A stretch of DNA of 44,674 nt from positions 1 to 44,674 of the forward strand of contig JAGWIJ010000012.1 in NCBI GenBank assembly GCA_028873535.1, given 5' to 3'. The notes below the pieces were generated by a model. That model did no database searches. It had not been told where the DNA came from and saw only the letters and a program-made list of their open reading frames with translations. Source of the stretch: Pseudomonadota bacterium. GTDB taxonomy: Bacteria > Pseudomonadota > Gammaproteobacteria > Burkholderiales > Ferrovaceae. Every line of letters begins with the position of its first letter. The first letter of the stretch is position 1. Positions 1 to 8,400 of the stretch are shown piece after piece. The translations under genes and the position numbers were made by a program.

Positions 1-360
1 GGGCAGCAGGCGGTCGTCCCGATCCAGGCACCACCGCCCGGCAGCCAGCAGGCAGTGCCGGCCTTCCAGCAAGGCCGGCCACCAAACAGCCTGCCGCCAC
101 CGTCGCAATCCCAGCGCATGCCCGTGCAACCCGGCAACGCTGCAGCAGCGCCGCCGCAGTATCCTGGGGCGGCGCCAGCGCCCCGGCGCGAGGCCACGCC
201 GGAAGGTGCTGTCCAGAATGCGCCCGGTCCCGGCCGTGTCCCGGAACGGCAGCAGGAGCGCGCACCCGAACGCGCCCAGGACCACGCTCACGAAGCGGAC
301 CATGCGCACGAAAAAGACCGCCCGCATGAGCGGGAACCGGAGCACGACCGCGAACGCTGA
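1..360 (+). CDS. C-terminal end of a Pro/Gln- and His/Glu-rich protein (5' partial)
   Basis: The frame is open from the first base and ends with TGA at 358-360, so this is the 3' end of a gene that starts upstream of the window. The visible 119 residues have no folded domain: a Pro/Gln/Ala-rich stretch is followed by a charged tail with repeated HE, ERxxER and DHAHE motifs. Such tails occur at the end of FecR/DUF6600-type exported proteins of betaproteobacteria, but the diagnostic N-terminal domain is outside the window, so this is only a guess. A His/Glu tail could bind metal or simply be disordered. Confidence 0.6.
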   Translation, partial: GQQAVVPIQAPPPGSQQAVPAFQQGRPPNSLPPPSQSQRMPVQPGNAAAAPPQYPGAAPAPRREATPEGAVQNAPGPGRVPERQQERAPERAQDHAHEADHAHEKDRPHEREPEHDRER

Positions 361-371
361 TCGCAGATCGC

Positions 372-400
372 GCGCGGCCCGGTCGCCTGCCGGGCCGCGC
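372..400. terminator. Strong GC hairpin after the first gene
   Basis: A perfect 11-bp inverted repeat (372-382 with 390-400, 7-nt loop) lies 12 bp after the stop codon of the first gene. No T-run follows, so it is a weak candidate for an intrinsic terminator, or a 3'-end stabilising hairpin. The rest of 361-616 shows no gene and presumably holds the promoter of the sigma-factor operon. I could not pick a convincing -35/-10 pair. Confidence 0.4.
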
Positions 401-616
401 CCCTGCCTGCCCGGCGAAAACCGCCCGCATCCAGCGACCGCGTGGCCGGCTAGTACATCTGGCCAGTTGTCAGTCGCCCGGGAAGGTTTCAAGATTCTCA
501 AGGCAAGCCCGCCGTGGCGGGCCGCAGGCAAGCCCAGGGGCACCTCCGCAGGGTAGCGGGACGCGTCTGCGACTCCGCCCCCTTCCCCAGAGATCGCGCA
601 CAGAGCACACGCAGGC

Positions 617-1174
617 ATGAGTGATATCACCAGCATGCTCAAGGGTCACGCCATCGGCTCCGATCGCGACACCCTGGGCAGGATCGTCAGCGAGCTGTAT
701 CCGGAACTGCGGCGACTGGCGCACTCGCGACTGGCGCGCAACAACGCACTCACGCTGCTCGATACGTCGGCGATGGTGCATGAAACCTACGAACGCCTCG
801 CCAGGGGCGCCCAGCTCGAGGCGCGTTCGCGCGGCCAGTTCATGGCCTATGCGGCACAGGTCATGCGTTCGATCCTGGTGGACTTCGCGCGCAAGCGCAG
901 TGCCGAACGCCGGGGCGGCGGCGCGATCCACCTGACGCTGTCGACCGGCCTGCTCGATACGCACGGCGGGATCGACGCCGATATCGAGCAGATCAACGAG
1001 GCGCTGCTCGAACTCGAGGCCAGCGATCCGCGCCTGCGCCAGATCGTCGAGATGCGCTTCTTCGGCGGCTTTGACGAAAGCGAGATCGCCGAATCGCTGG
1101 GGGTCAACGAGCGTACGGTGCGCCGCGGCTGGGAACGCGCCCGGCTGATGTTGCGGGTGGCGATACGCAAGTGA
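617..1174 (+). CDS. ECF-type RNA polymerase sigma factor
   Basis: This 185-residue protein fits an extracytoplasmic-function sigma factor. The sigma-2 region lies around residues 25-100 and includes the helix LDTSAMVHETYERLARG. The sigma-4 helix-turn-helix lies around residues 130-180, with the segment ESEIAESLGVNERTVRRGW. No anti-sigma factor is next to it. Its stop codon overlaps the GTG start of a Ser/Thr protein kinase (GTGA at 1171-1174), so the two are translationally coupled. By analogy with other sigma/kinase pairs, the kinase probably controls this sigma factor by phosphorylation. The family call is strong; the regulon is unknown. Confidence 0.92.
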   Translation: MSDITSMLKGHAIGSDRDTLGRIVSELYPELRRLAHSRLARNNALTLLDTSAMVHETYERLARGAQLEARSRGQFMAYAAQVMRSILVDFARKRSAERRGGGAIHLTLSTGLLDTHGGIDADIEQINEALLELEASDPRLRQIVEMRFFGGFDESEIAESLGVNERTVRRGWERARLMLRVAIRK

Positions 1175-3954
1175 GCGCGCCGCTCGCGGAACTCGACCGG
1201 GAGCAGTGGCAGCGCCTGAACGGCCTGCTCGAAGAAGCGCTGAACCTCGATGACGCGAGCCGCGCGCGCTGGCTGGCGAACCTGCACGGAGAATCCGCCG
1301 AACTGCTGACGGTGCTGCGCCAGCTGCTTGCCGAGCATGCGGCGGGCGGTACCAGCGCGACGCCCACATACGGTGACACCCTGGCGCGCCTGATGCTCGC
1401 GGCGCTTCCGGCGGCCGACGCGCCCGGCGACCAGGTCGGGCCCTACCGCCTGCTGCACGTGCTGGGCCAGGGCGGCATGTCCACCGTCTGGGCCGCAGAG
1501 CGCGCCGACGGCAGGGTGCGCCGGCGCGTCGCCCTCAAGATTCCCCACGCCGAATGGAGCGATCGCGCACTGAGCGAGCGCCTTTCGCGCGAGTGCAAGG
1601 TGCTGGCGGACCTCAACCACCCGCACATCGCGCACCTTTACGATGCCGGCGCAGCCGACAATGGCCGGCCCTACCTGGCACTGGAACTGGTCGAGGGCGA
1701 GTCGATCGACCGCAGCTGTGCCACGCGCCGTCTCGACACGCGTGCCCGGGTCAGCCTGTTTATCGACGTGCTGGAAGCCGTGGCATATGCGCATGCGCGC
1801 CTGGTCGTGCACCGCGATCTCAAACCTGCCAACGTGATGGTGACGTCAGCAGGGCAGGTGAAGCTGCTCGACTTCGGGATCGCCAAGATGCTGGCGAGCG
1901 AGAGCGGCGTGGTGGAGGAAACCGAGCTCACGCGCCAGGCTGGACGTCCGCTGACACTGGCGTATGCGGCTCCCGAGCAGGTGCTGGGTGCTGCCGTGAC
2001 CACCGCCACCGACATCTATGCCCTCGGCGCCCTGCTGTATGAACTGCTCACCGGCGTGCGCGCCTGCAAGCCGCGCAGCAACTCGCGCGCGGCGCTGGAA
2101 GAGGCGATCCTGAGCGGCCACCCGGCTCTGCCGAGCAGCGTGGCCATCGATGCCCAGGCGGCGCGCCTGCTGCGCGGTGACCTTGACGCCATCCTGCTCA
2201 AGGCCCTGAGCACCGCGCCGGAGGCACGCTATGCCACTGCCCAGGCCTTTGCCGACGAGCTGCGCCGCTTCCTGGACGGACGCACCGTGCACGCCCGGCT
2301 GGCCAGCCGGCGTTACCGCATCCAGCGCTTCCTGGCACGCAACCGTCTGGTGGTGGGCACCGTGGTCATGATCGCTGCGGCCCTGGTGAGCGGCCTCACG
2401 ATCGCGCTGTGGCAGGCCCACGAGGCCGCCAACCAGGCCGGCATCGCGGCACGCGAGCGCGATCGCGCGCTGGCGGCGCTGGAATATCGCGATGCGGTGG
2501 ACGGCTTCCTGTCCGACCTGCTGCAGGAAGCCGGCCGGACCGGCCGCCCGGTATCGATCCCGGAGCTGATCGATCGCGCCGATGCGATGTCGGCCAAGGA
2601 GTTCGCCCAGCAGCCCGAGGCGCGTGCCGCCGTGCTCAAGACGGTCGGTGATTTCAAAGTGGATGTCGAAGGCATGCAGGCGGCCAGCAGCTATTTCGAG
2701 CGCGCCATGCAGTTGCTCGAGGGTTCGCCCGATACCGGCCTGCGCGCGATCATCGGCTGCAACCTGGCGCTGCTGCGCGGGGCATCCGGCAATGCCGGCT
2801 CGATCGACGACGCGCGCCGCGAGCTCGCCACGATCATCAGCCGCTCTGGTACCACTGCCGCCGCCGCCGTGGAATGCCTGGCCAGCCAGGCCCAGCTTGA
2901 ACTGTTCGACTTCAACGGCGCCGCAGCCGCGCATGCCGTCGCACGCGCGCTCGGGATCTGGAGCACTGCCTCGCGCCGCTCGCCGCGCCTGCATGCCATC
3001 CTGCTGCTCTTCGGTGCCGAGGCGCAATCCCAGATCGGGGATCTCCAGCAGGCCGAAAGCGGCGCCGCCGAGTCACTGGCCGAACTCCGCCGGCTGGGTG
3101 GCGACCGCGGCGAATGGGGCGCGCGCGCGCGCCTCGCGCTGATCGAATGTGCGCGCAAGACCGGCGATCCGCGCACCGCGCTCGGACTGGTCGAGGAAGC
3201 CATCGGCATTGTCCATGCCGACGTGCCGGACAGGATCATTCCGGTCTCGATGCAGGAAACGCGCGCCGCCATCCTGGCCGACATGGGCCGCTACGATGCC
3301 GCCGCCGACGCCTACCTGGAGGGTTTCGGCGCATCGAATGGCGGCGACCGCTCGGTCGGCGAGCGGCTGCTGCTGGCGGCGGCGATGGCGGAAGCACGTG
3401 CTGGCCGGATCGACGCCGCCGAACGACACTACCGCCAGGCAGTCGCTCTGGCCAATGCAGCAAGCGGTGCCAGCGCGTCGGCCCACCAGTACCGACTGCG
3501 TGCGCGCGCCGTGCTCGACCTCGCGCAAAGCAGCTTCGCGAGCGCGGCGCAGACGCTGACGGCCGCCCTGGCCGTGGCGGGCACGCCAGCTTCCAGCCTG
3601 GCGATCCTGCAGGCGCTGCGCGCCGAGGCCCGGCTGGGCACTGGCGCTCTCGCCGAGGCCGCACAGGACGCCAGGCAGGCACTCGAACTCGACCTGCAGA
3701 TGCAGGGCGGCACGGCCTTCTCGGCGAGGGTCGCGCGCGACCGCCTGCTCCTCGGCCGGATCGCACTGGCGCAGGGCGACGCGGCCGCCAGCCACGCCGA
3801 CCTGGTCGATGCCGAGCGCCAGTTCGCGGCCGCCATCGGCGACGATGCGGCCTGGACACGCCAGGCGCATGATCTCGCCAGCCGGGAGATCGAAGCACAG
3901 GCAGCGATGCCGCTCCACCCTGTTGCCCTTCAGCTCGAGGAAAAGCCAAAATGA
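1171..3954 (+). CDS. Membrane Ser/Thr protein kinase with C-terminal TPR-like sensor region
   Basis: This is a 927-residue PknB-type kinase. The glycine loop LGQGGMSTVW starts near residue 97, followed by the ATP lysine in VALKIPH, the catalytic loop HRDLKPANV near residue 213, DFGIAK and the APEQ segment. All key catalytic residues are present, so it should be active. A single transmembrane helix spans about residues 393-415. The roughly 500 residues after it are Ala-rich paired helices resembling TPR repeats, likely periplasmic and sensory or scaffolding. The GTG start overlaps the stop of the ECF sigma gene, and the stop overlaps the ATG of the next small gene (ATGA at 3951-3954), so three genes form one operon. 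Confidence 0.93.
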   Translation: MSAPLAELDREQWQRLNGLLEEALNLDDASRARWLANLHGESAELLTVLRQLLAEHAAGGTSATPTYGDTLARLMLAALPAADAPGDQVGPYRLLHVLGQGGMSTVWAAERADGRVRRRVALKIPHAEWSDRALSERLSRECKVLADLNHPHIAHLYDAGAADNGRPYLALELVEGESIDRSCATRRLDTRARVSLFIDVLEAVAYAHARLVVHRDLKPANVMVTSAGQVKLLDFGIAKMLASESGVVEETELTRQAGRPLTLAYAAPEQVLGAAVTTATDIYALGALLYELLTGVRACKPRSNSRAALEEAILSGHPALPSSVAIDAQAARLLRGDLDAILLKALSTAPEARYATAQAFADELRRFLDGRTVHARLASRRYRIQRFLARNRLVVGTVVMIAAALVSGLTIALWQAHEAANQAGIAARERDRALAALEYRDAVDGFLSDLLQEAGRTGRPVSIPELIDRADAMSAKEFAQQPEARAAVLKTVGDFKVDVEGMQAASSYFERAMQLLEGSPDTGLRAIIGCNLALLRGASGNAGSIDDARRELATIISRSGTTAAAAVECLASQAQLELFDFNGAAAAHAVARALGIWSTASRRSPRLHAILLLFGAEAQSQIGDLQQAESGAAESLAELRRLGGDRGEWGARARLALIECARKTGDPRTALGLVEEAIGIVHADVPDRIIPVSMQETRAAILADMGRYDAAADAYLEGFGASNGGDRSVGERLLLAAAMAEARAGRIDAAERHYRQAVALANAASGASASAHQYRLRARAVLDLAQSSFASAAQTLTAALAVAGTPASSLAILQALRAEARLGTGALAEAAQDARQALELDLQMQGGTAFSARVARDRLLLGRIALAQGDAAASHADLVDAERQFAAAIGDDAAWTRQAHDLASREIEAQAAMPLHPVALQLEEKPK

Positions 3955-4286
3955 ATGCCGAATCCGTGATCAAAGCCGTCTCCAGCGCCACCGGTCTTGC
4001 CGAACCCGACTGCGCCAGATTGACCAGTGTCGCCAGCGGTCTGGCCGTCTCGATGGTGTCCGTGCAGCCGCGCCCGGAATGCATTCCGCTCGGCAGCGCC
4101 CGTGCAGCGGGCGCGCCCACGGCAGGCACATCCGACGAAGCGCCCGCGCTGACGCCGCAGAACCTGGTGGACGTGATCGCCAGAACAGCGAACGTCGATC
4201 CGGCACACGCAGCGCATGCCCTGCGCGCTGTCGCCGCGGCGATCCAGGCAATTGCCACGACAGCGCTGGCAGCGGCGGCAAAATGA
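3951..4286 (+). CDS. Small protein with two HU-like N-terminal helical hairpins
   Basis: This 111-residue protein starts inside the kinase stop codon, with a GAGG ribosome-binding site 9-10 nt upstream. Residues 1-36 (MNAESVIKAVSSATGL...) and about 68-100 (LTPQNLVDVIARTANV...) both resemble the first two helices of HU/IHF proteins, which form their dimerisation hairpin. The beta saddle and DNA-binding arms of HU are missing. The two units are joined by a short Pro/Cys/Gly linker. Similarity is judged by eye, so function is open. Because it is coupled to the sigma factor and kinase, it may be the kinase substrate or a partner of the sigma factor. Confidence 0.7.
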   Translation: MNAESVIKAVSSATGLAEPDCARLTSVASGLAVSMVSVQPRPECIPLGSARAAGAPTAGTSDEAPALTPQNLVDVIARTANVDPAHAAHALRAVAAAIQAIATTALAAAAK

Positions 4287-4307
4287 GCGCGCAGGCCACG
4301 TGGTGCA

Positions 4308-4325
4308 TTGACAAACCAATGTCAA
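4308..4325. promoter_or_regulatory. Palindrome TTGACA-N6-TGTCAA
   Basis: A perfect 6-bp inverted repeat with a 6-bp spacer lies 22 bp after the HU-like gene and about 220 bp upstream of the 55-codon peptide gene. It could be an operator for a dimeric regulator. The left arm also matches a consensus -35 hexamer, but no good -10 follows at 17 bp. The rest of 4287-4547 holds no gene that I can support. Confidence 0.3.
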
Positions 4326-4547
4326 CAATTTAGCTTTCCTCCCTGTCACGTCAGTGGATTGCGCCGACGTTCCGGCTGGTGCTGGTTGCAGCCATCCGGA
4401 CGGGGGGGTCCGCTCGGGGGGGCGTGATCGAAGACCCAATCGGGTTCCGCAAGGCATCCGGTTGATTTGCGATCCATAGCCCAGGAGTGAGCGGCAGCAA
4501 TGCCGCCAAGCTCCGACCGAACGACATGACCTTTGGAGTCTACTGAA

Positions 4548-4715
4548 ATGCTGACAGTTTCCATCCTGCTGGGCGCGTCGCTTGCCGCCCCGGCTACGCC
4601 CGCCCTCAACCAGGCCAGCCCGGCACCCGCCGTGCAGATGGCCGCAACGCAGACGGTCACCCACCCGACCGTGCGTATCGCGCTGCCGCCCAACTGGAGC
4701 CCGGCCCCGCGCTGA
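4548..4715 (+). CDS. Putative exported 55-residue peptide
   Basis: The ATG at 4548 is preceded by a TTGGAG ribosome-binding site with 9-nt spacing. The product starts with a hydrophobic Ala/Leu segment that could be a signal peptide (MLTVSILLGASLAAPATPA). It continues with a Pro/Ala/Thr-rich tail ending PPNWSPAPR. I do not recognise a family. It follows the sigma/kinase/HU-like operon in the same direction after a 261-bp gap. Small Ala-rich frames arise easily in such GC-rich DNA, so this rests mainly on the start signal and the position. Confidence 0.4.
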   Translation: MLTVSILLGASLAAPATPALNQASPAPAVQMAATQTVTHPTVRIALPPNWSPAPR

Positions 4716-4788
4716 TGCGGCAAGGGATGTCATCCCCGGCATCCTTGCACGGGCAAAGCGCGTGATCTGCGTTCCTGCATTCTGCCAG

Positions 4789-4812
4789 CCTGCGCCGGCC
4801 TGCCGGCGCAGG
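4789..4812 (+). promoter_or_regulatory. Perfect hairpin covering the ribosome-binding site of the next gene
   Basis: A 10-bp perfect stem (4789-4798 with 4803-4812) with a CCTG loop ends 7 nt before the ATG at 4820. Its 3' arm contains the GCAGG part of the only plausible ribosome-binding site. If formed in mRNA it would hide the translation start. It could also act as a terminator for the preceding peptide gene, but there is no T-run. Confidence 0.45.
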
Positions 4813-4819
4813 GTTCCGC

Positions 4820-5182
4820 ATGTTCCGCTGGTTCTCGCGTTTCACGCGCGCCCCCACCAGTCCGCCCGGGCTTGAGCGCAGGATCCTGCGTCAACTGCCG
4901 GCGGCAGTCTTGCTGGGAGGGGTCGCCATCGCCTTGCCCTCGCTGCTGCTGCGCCTGGCCGCCCACCTCTATCCGGCCATCGATCACGACCGCCTCATCC
5001 AGACCACCGACTACCTGGCGATCGGCGTGTTCGCCTTCCACCTGACCAGCATGATCACCCTCGCCATTGGTGCCTTTGTGGTGGTCGTGATGAAGGGACC
5101 GGTGCACACCGCCGACCCCTACCCCCTGAGCGACGCCGACCGGCCGCCCAGCGACCCGCCGAAGCCCCCCGACCGCCCTTGA
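4820..5182 (+). CDS. Small two-helix inner-membrane protein
   Basis: This 120-residue protein has a basic N-terminus and two hydrophobic segments, about residues 28-50 (AAVLLGGVAIALPSLLLRL) and 66-90 (a His-containing helix ending AFVVVVMKGP). The C-terminus is Pro/Asp-rich (PYPLSDADRPP) and probably cytoplasmic. I do not recognise a named family, although short membrane proteins ending in an MKGP...YPL pattern seem common in betaproteobacteria. The start is supported by an AGGG site 6 nt upstream that lies inside a hairpin. No function is assigned. Confidence 0.75.
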   Translation: MFRWFSRFTRAPTSPPGLERRILRQLPAAVLLGGVAIALPSLLLRLAAHLYPAIDHDRLIQTTDYLAIGVFAFHLTSMITLAIGAFVVVVMKGPVHTADPYPLSDADRPPSDPPKPPDRP

Positions 5183-5296
5183 CCGTGACCAAGGCAGGCA
5201 GGCTGTCCGCTTCCGCCGACCACGCGCCACGGTGATTTGCTGGGCGTGTTGATCGATTCGCTCGAAAGAACCTTCACCTGAAACGACAGTGCAACA

Positions 5297-5317
5297 TTGT
5301 CACAACAGTTGTGGCAA
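5297..5317. promoter_or_regulatory. 21-bp near-perfect palindrome, candidate operator
   Basis: TTGTCACAAC-A-GTTGTGGCAA is an inverted repeat with 9 of 10 arm positions matching. It lies about 175 bp upstream of the PAS-GGDEF-EAL gene, in the 310-bp intergenic region 5183-5492. That region otherwise shows no gene. The length and symmetry suit a binding site for a dimeric transcription factor; the factor is unknown. Confidence 0.45.
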
Positions 5318-5492
5318 ACGGACGTTTGAAAGCGTAGGCTGATCCTCGATGCGCCGGGTAGCGCAAGGCTGCCGTTTCCAGGACGCGTAGGGAGGGGCCG
5401 CCGGCAACTGGACGCCACTCCGATCTGGCGCAGCCACGATCGCGGCAGGGTGGCAGTGGCGGGCGTCGCGGCCACCGGATCCGGGTGAGAAA

Positions 5493-8400
5493 ATGCGTCG
5501 CCTGTATGAATCGACGCCGGCGATGCTGCATTCAATCGACATGCACGGCCGACTGCTGGCCGTCAGCGACCAGTGGCTGCGCAAGCTGGGGTATGCACGC
5601 GACGAGGTGCTCGGGCGGCCCTCGGTAGACTTCCTGACGGCCGAGTCCGCAAGGCACGCCACCGAGGACGTCCTGCCGCGATTCTTCCGCACCGGCTCGG
5701 TGGAAAACGTCGCCTACCAGATGGTCTGCAAGGACGGTGCGCTGATCGATGTCGAGCTTTCCGCCGTGCTCGAGCGTGACCGCAAGGGCCGACCGCTGCG
5801 CACCCTGGCCGCACTGCAGGACGTGACCGAACGCAAGGCCGTGCAGCGCCAACTGGCGGGCAGCGAGGCACTGCTGCGCACGGTCGCGGAGCACGTTCCT
5901 GCAACCATCGCCTACGTCGACCGCGACGAACGCTTCCGCTTCGTCAACCGCCGCTTCTGCGAGGTCAACGGCAAGCCGGCGTCCGCATTCATCGGGCGCA
6001 CCGTGCGCGAGGTGCGCGGCGAGCAATGCTATCCGGAATACGCGGCGATCCTGCGCCCGCTGCTGACGGGTGGCAATCCCGGGCCGGCGCCGCCGAACGT
6101 CACTCGGAAGGGTGAGCACTGGGTCAGCATCACGACGGCAACGCATCACGACGCGAGTGGCGCCGTCGCAGGCGCCTTGATCTTCGCGTTCGACGTCACG
6201 CGCGAACACCTGGCCGCTGAAGCGCTGCGCCGCAGCGAGCAGCGGCTGCGGCTGGTGGCCGACAACATCGCCGGCATCGCGTCGCATCTCGATCGCACGC
6301 TGTGCTACCGCTTTGCCAACCGCGCCTACGCCGACTGGTTCGGCATCGAACCGGAAGCCCTGATCGGCCGCCACATTTCGGCGGTCTACCCGCCGGAGGT
6401 GGTGGCCGCCATCGAACCCTTCCTGCGGCGCGCGCTGGCCGGCGAGACCATCCTCACCGAGCGCGCGGTGCAGACCCGCGACGCGCTGCGCTTCTGCCAC
6501 GTCATGCTGGCGCCCAGCCGCGACGCCAATGGAGACTTCGATGGTGTGTTTGCCATCCACACCGACATCAGCGAACGGCACAAATTCGAACTCGAGCTGC
6601 GTGCCAGCCAGGAACGCCTGGCACGCACCGGCGCGCTGGCCAAGGTGGGCGGATGGGAATACGACGTCGCCTCGCGCACCGTCACCTGGTCGGACCAGAC
6701 CTGCCTGTTGCACGACCGACCGGTCGGGCATTGCCCCAGCACCGAAGAGGCCCTGGACTACTATGTCGCGAGCACCCGGCCGCTGATCGAGCAGGCCGTG
6801 CAGGACTGCATGGCGAACGGCACGCCCTACGAACTCGAACTCGAGATGATCTCGGCGCGCGGCCGCACATTCTGGGCCCAGTCCACTGGACGCTTCGAGG
6901 CGCTCGCTGGCCCGGCGGGGCGCCTGGTCGGGGCCCTGCAGGATGTCACCGAGCGCCGGCAGATCCGCCGCGCGCTGGCCGAAAGCCACGAAGTCATGCG
7001 CATCGCGCTCGACTCGATCGCCGAAGCCGTGATCACCACCGACCGCCAGGGCCACGTCGCATGGCTCAACCCGGCCGCCGAACAGATGACCGGCTGGCTC
7101 AAGGATGAGGCTCGCGGCCTGCCGATCGGCCTGGTGTTCCGCTGCGTGGGCGACGATACGCGACAACCCGCATCGAATCCGGTCAGCCGCTGTCTGGCGC
7201 TGGAAAAAGCCATCGGACTGGCCGGCGACACCGTGCTGATCTCGCGCAAAGGCCTCGAAATCGGGATCGAGGACTCGGCCGCACCGGTGCGCGATCCGGA
7301 CGGACAGGTGGTGGGCGCCGTGCTGGTGTTCCATGACGTGTCGGAGCAGCGGCGCCTGAGCCGCGAAATGGTGCACCGGGCCACCCACGACATGCTGACC
7401 GGGCTGGTCAACCGCAGCGAATTCGAGGCGCGCGTGGTGCGCGCGCTCACGCACTCCAAGACCGATCACAGCGTGCACGGCGTGATGTACATCGATCTCG
7501 ACCAGTTCAAACTGGTCAACGACTCGTGCGGGCACGCCATCGGCGACCAGTTGCTCAAGCAGGTCAGCGCCCTGCTGCGCCAGCACGTGCGCGACCGCAA
7601 CCGCGACCGCGACACGGTGGCACGCCTGGGCGGCGACGAGTTCGGCATCCTGCTGGAACATTGCGATGCGACGCACGCCCAGCGCATCGGCAAGCAGATC
7701 TGCGACCAGATGGAGGAATTCCGCTTCATGCACGATGGCCGGCGCTTCCGCGTCGGCGCCAGCATCGGTCTGGTCGCCATGGACGAGCATTGGCAGAACC
7801 TGTCGCTGGTGCTGCAGGCAGCCGACACGGCGTGCTACGCAGCCAAGGAAGGTGGCCGCAACCGTGTCCATGCCTGGTTCGACACCGACAGCCTGATGCA
7901 GGCGCGCAAGGGCGAGATGGGCTGGACTTCCAGGCTGGAGCAGGCCATGGACGACGACCAGTTCGTGCTGTACGCGCAGACCATCGCGCCGCTGCAGACG
8001 CCGCAAAGCACCGCCCTGCACTGCGAGATCCTGCTGCGCCTGCAGGACGTCGACGGCTCGATGATCGCACCCGGGGCCTTCATGCCGGCAGCCGAGCGCT
8101 ACCACCTGACCCCGCGCATCGATCGCTGGGTGATCCGCCATGCCTTCGACATGCTGGAAGCCCGGCCGGACGAGCTGGATGGGGTCGACATGGTGGCGAT
8201 CAACCTGTCGGGCCAGTCGATCGGCGATCGCTCCTTCCACCGCGATCTGCAGGCGCGCATCCGCTCGGCCGCCTTCGACGTGCGCAAGCTGTGCTTCGAG
8301 ATCACCGAAACGGTCGCCATCACCAACCTCGCCGACGCCAGCGAATTCATCGACGAGATCCGCGCGCTCGGGCCGCGCATCGCGCTCGACGATTTCGGCT

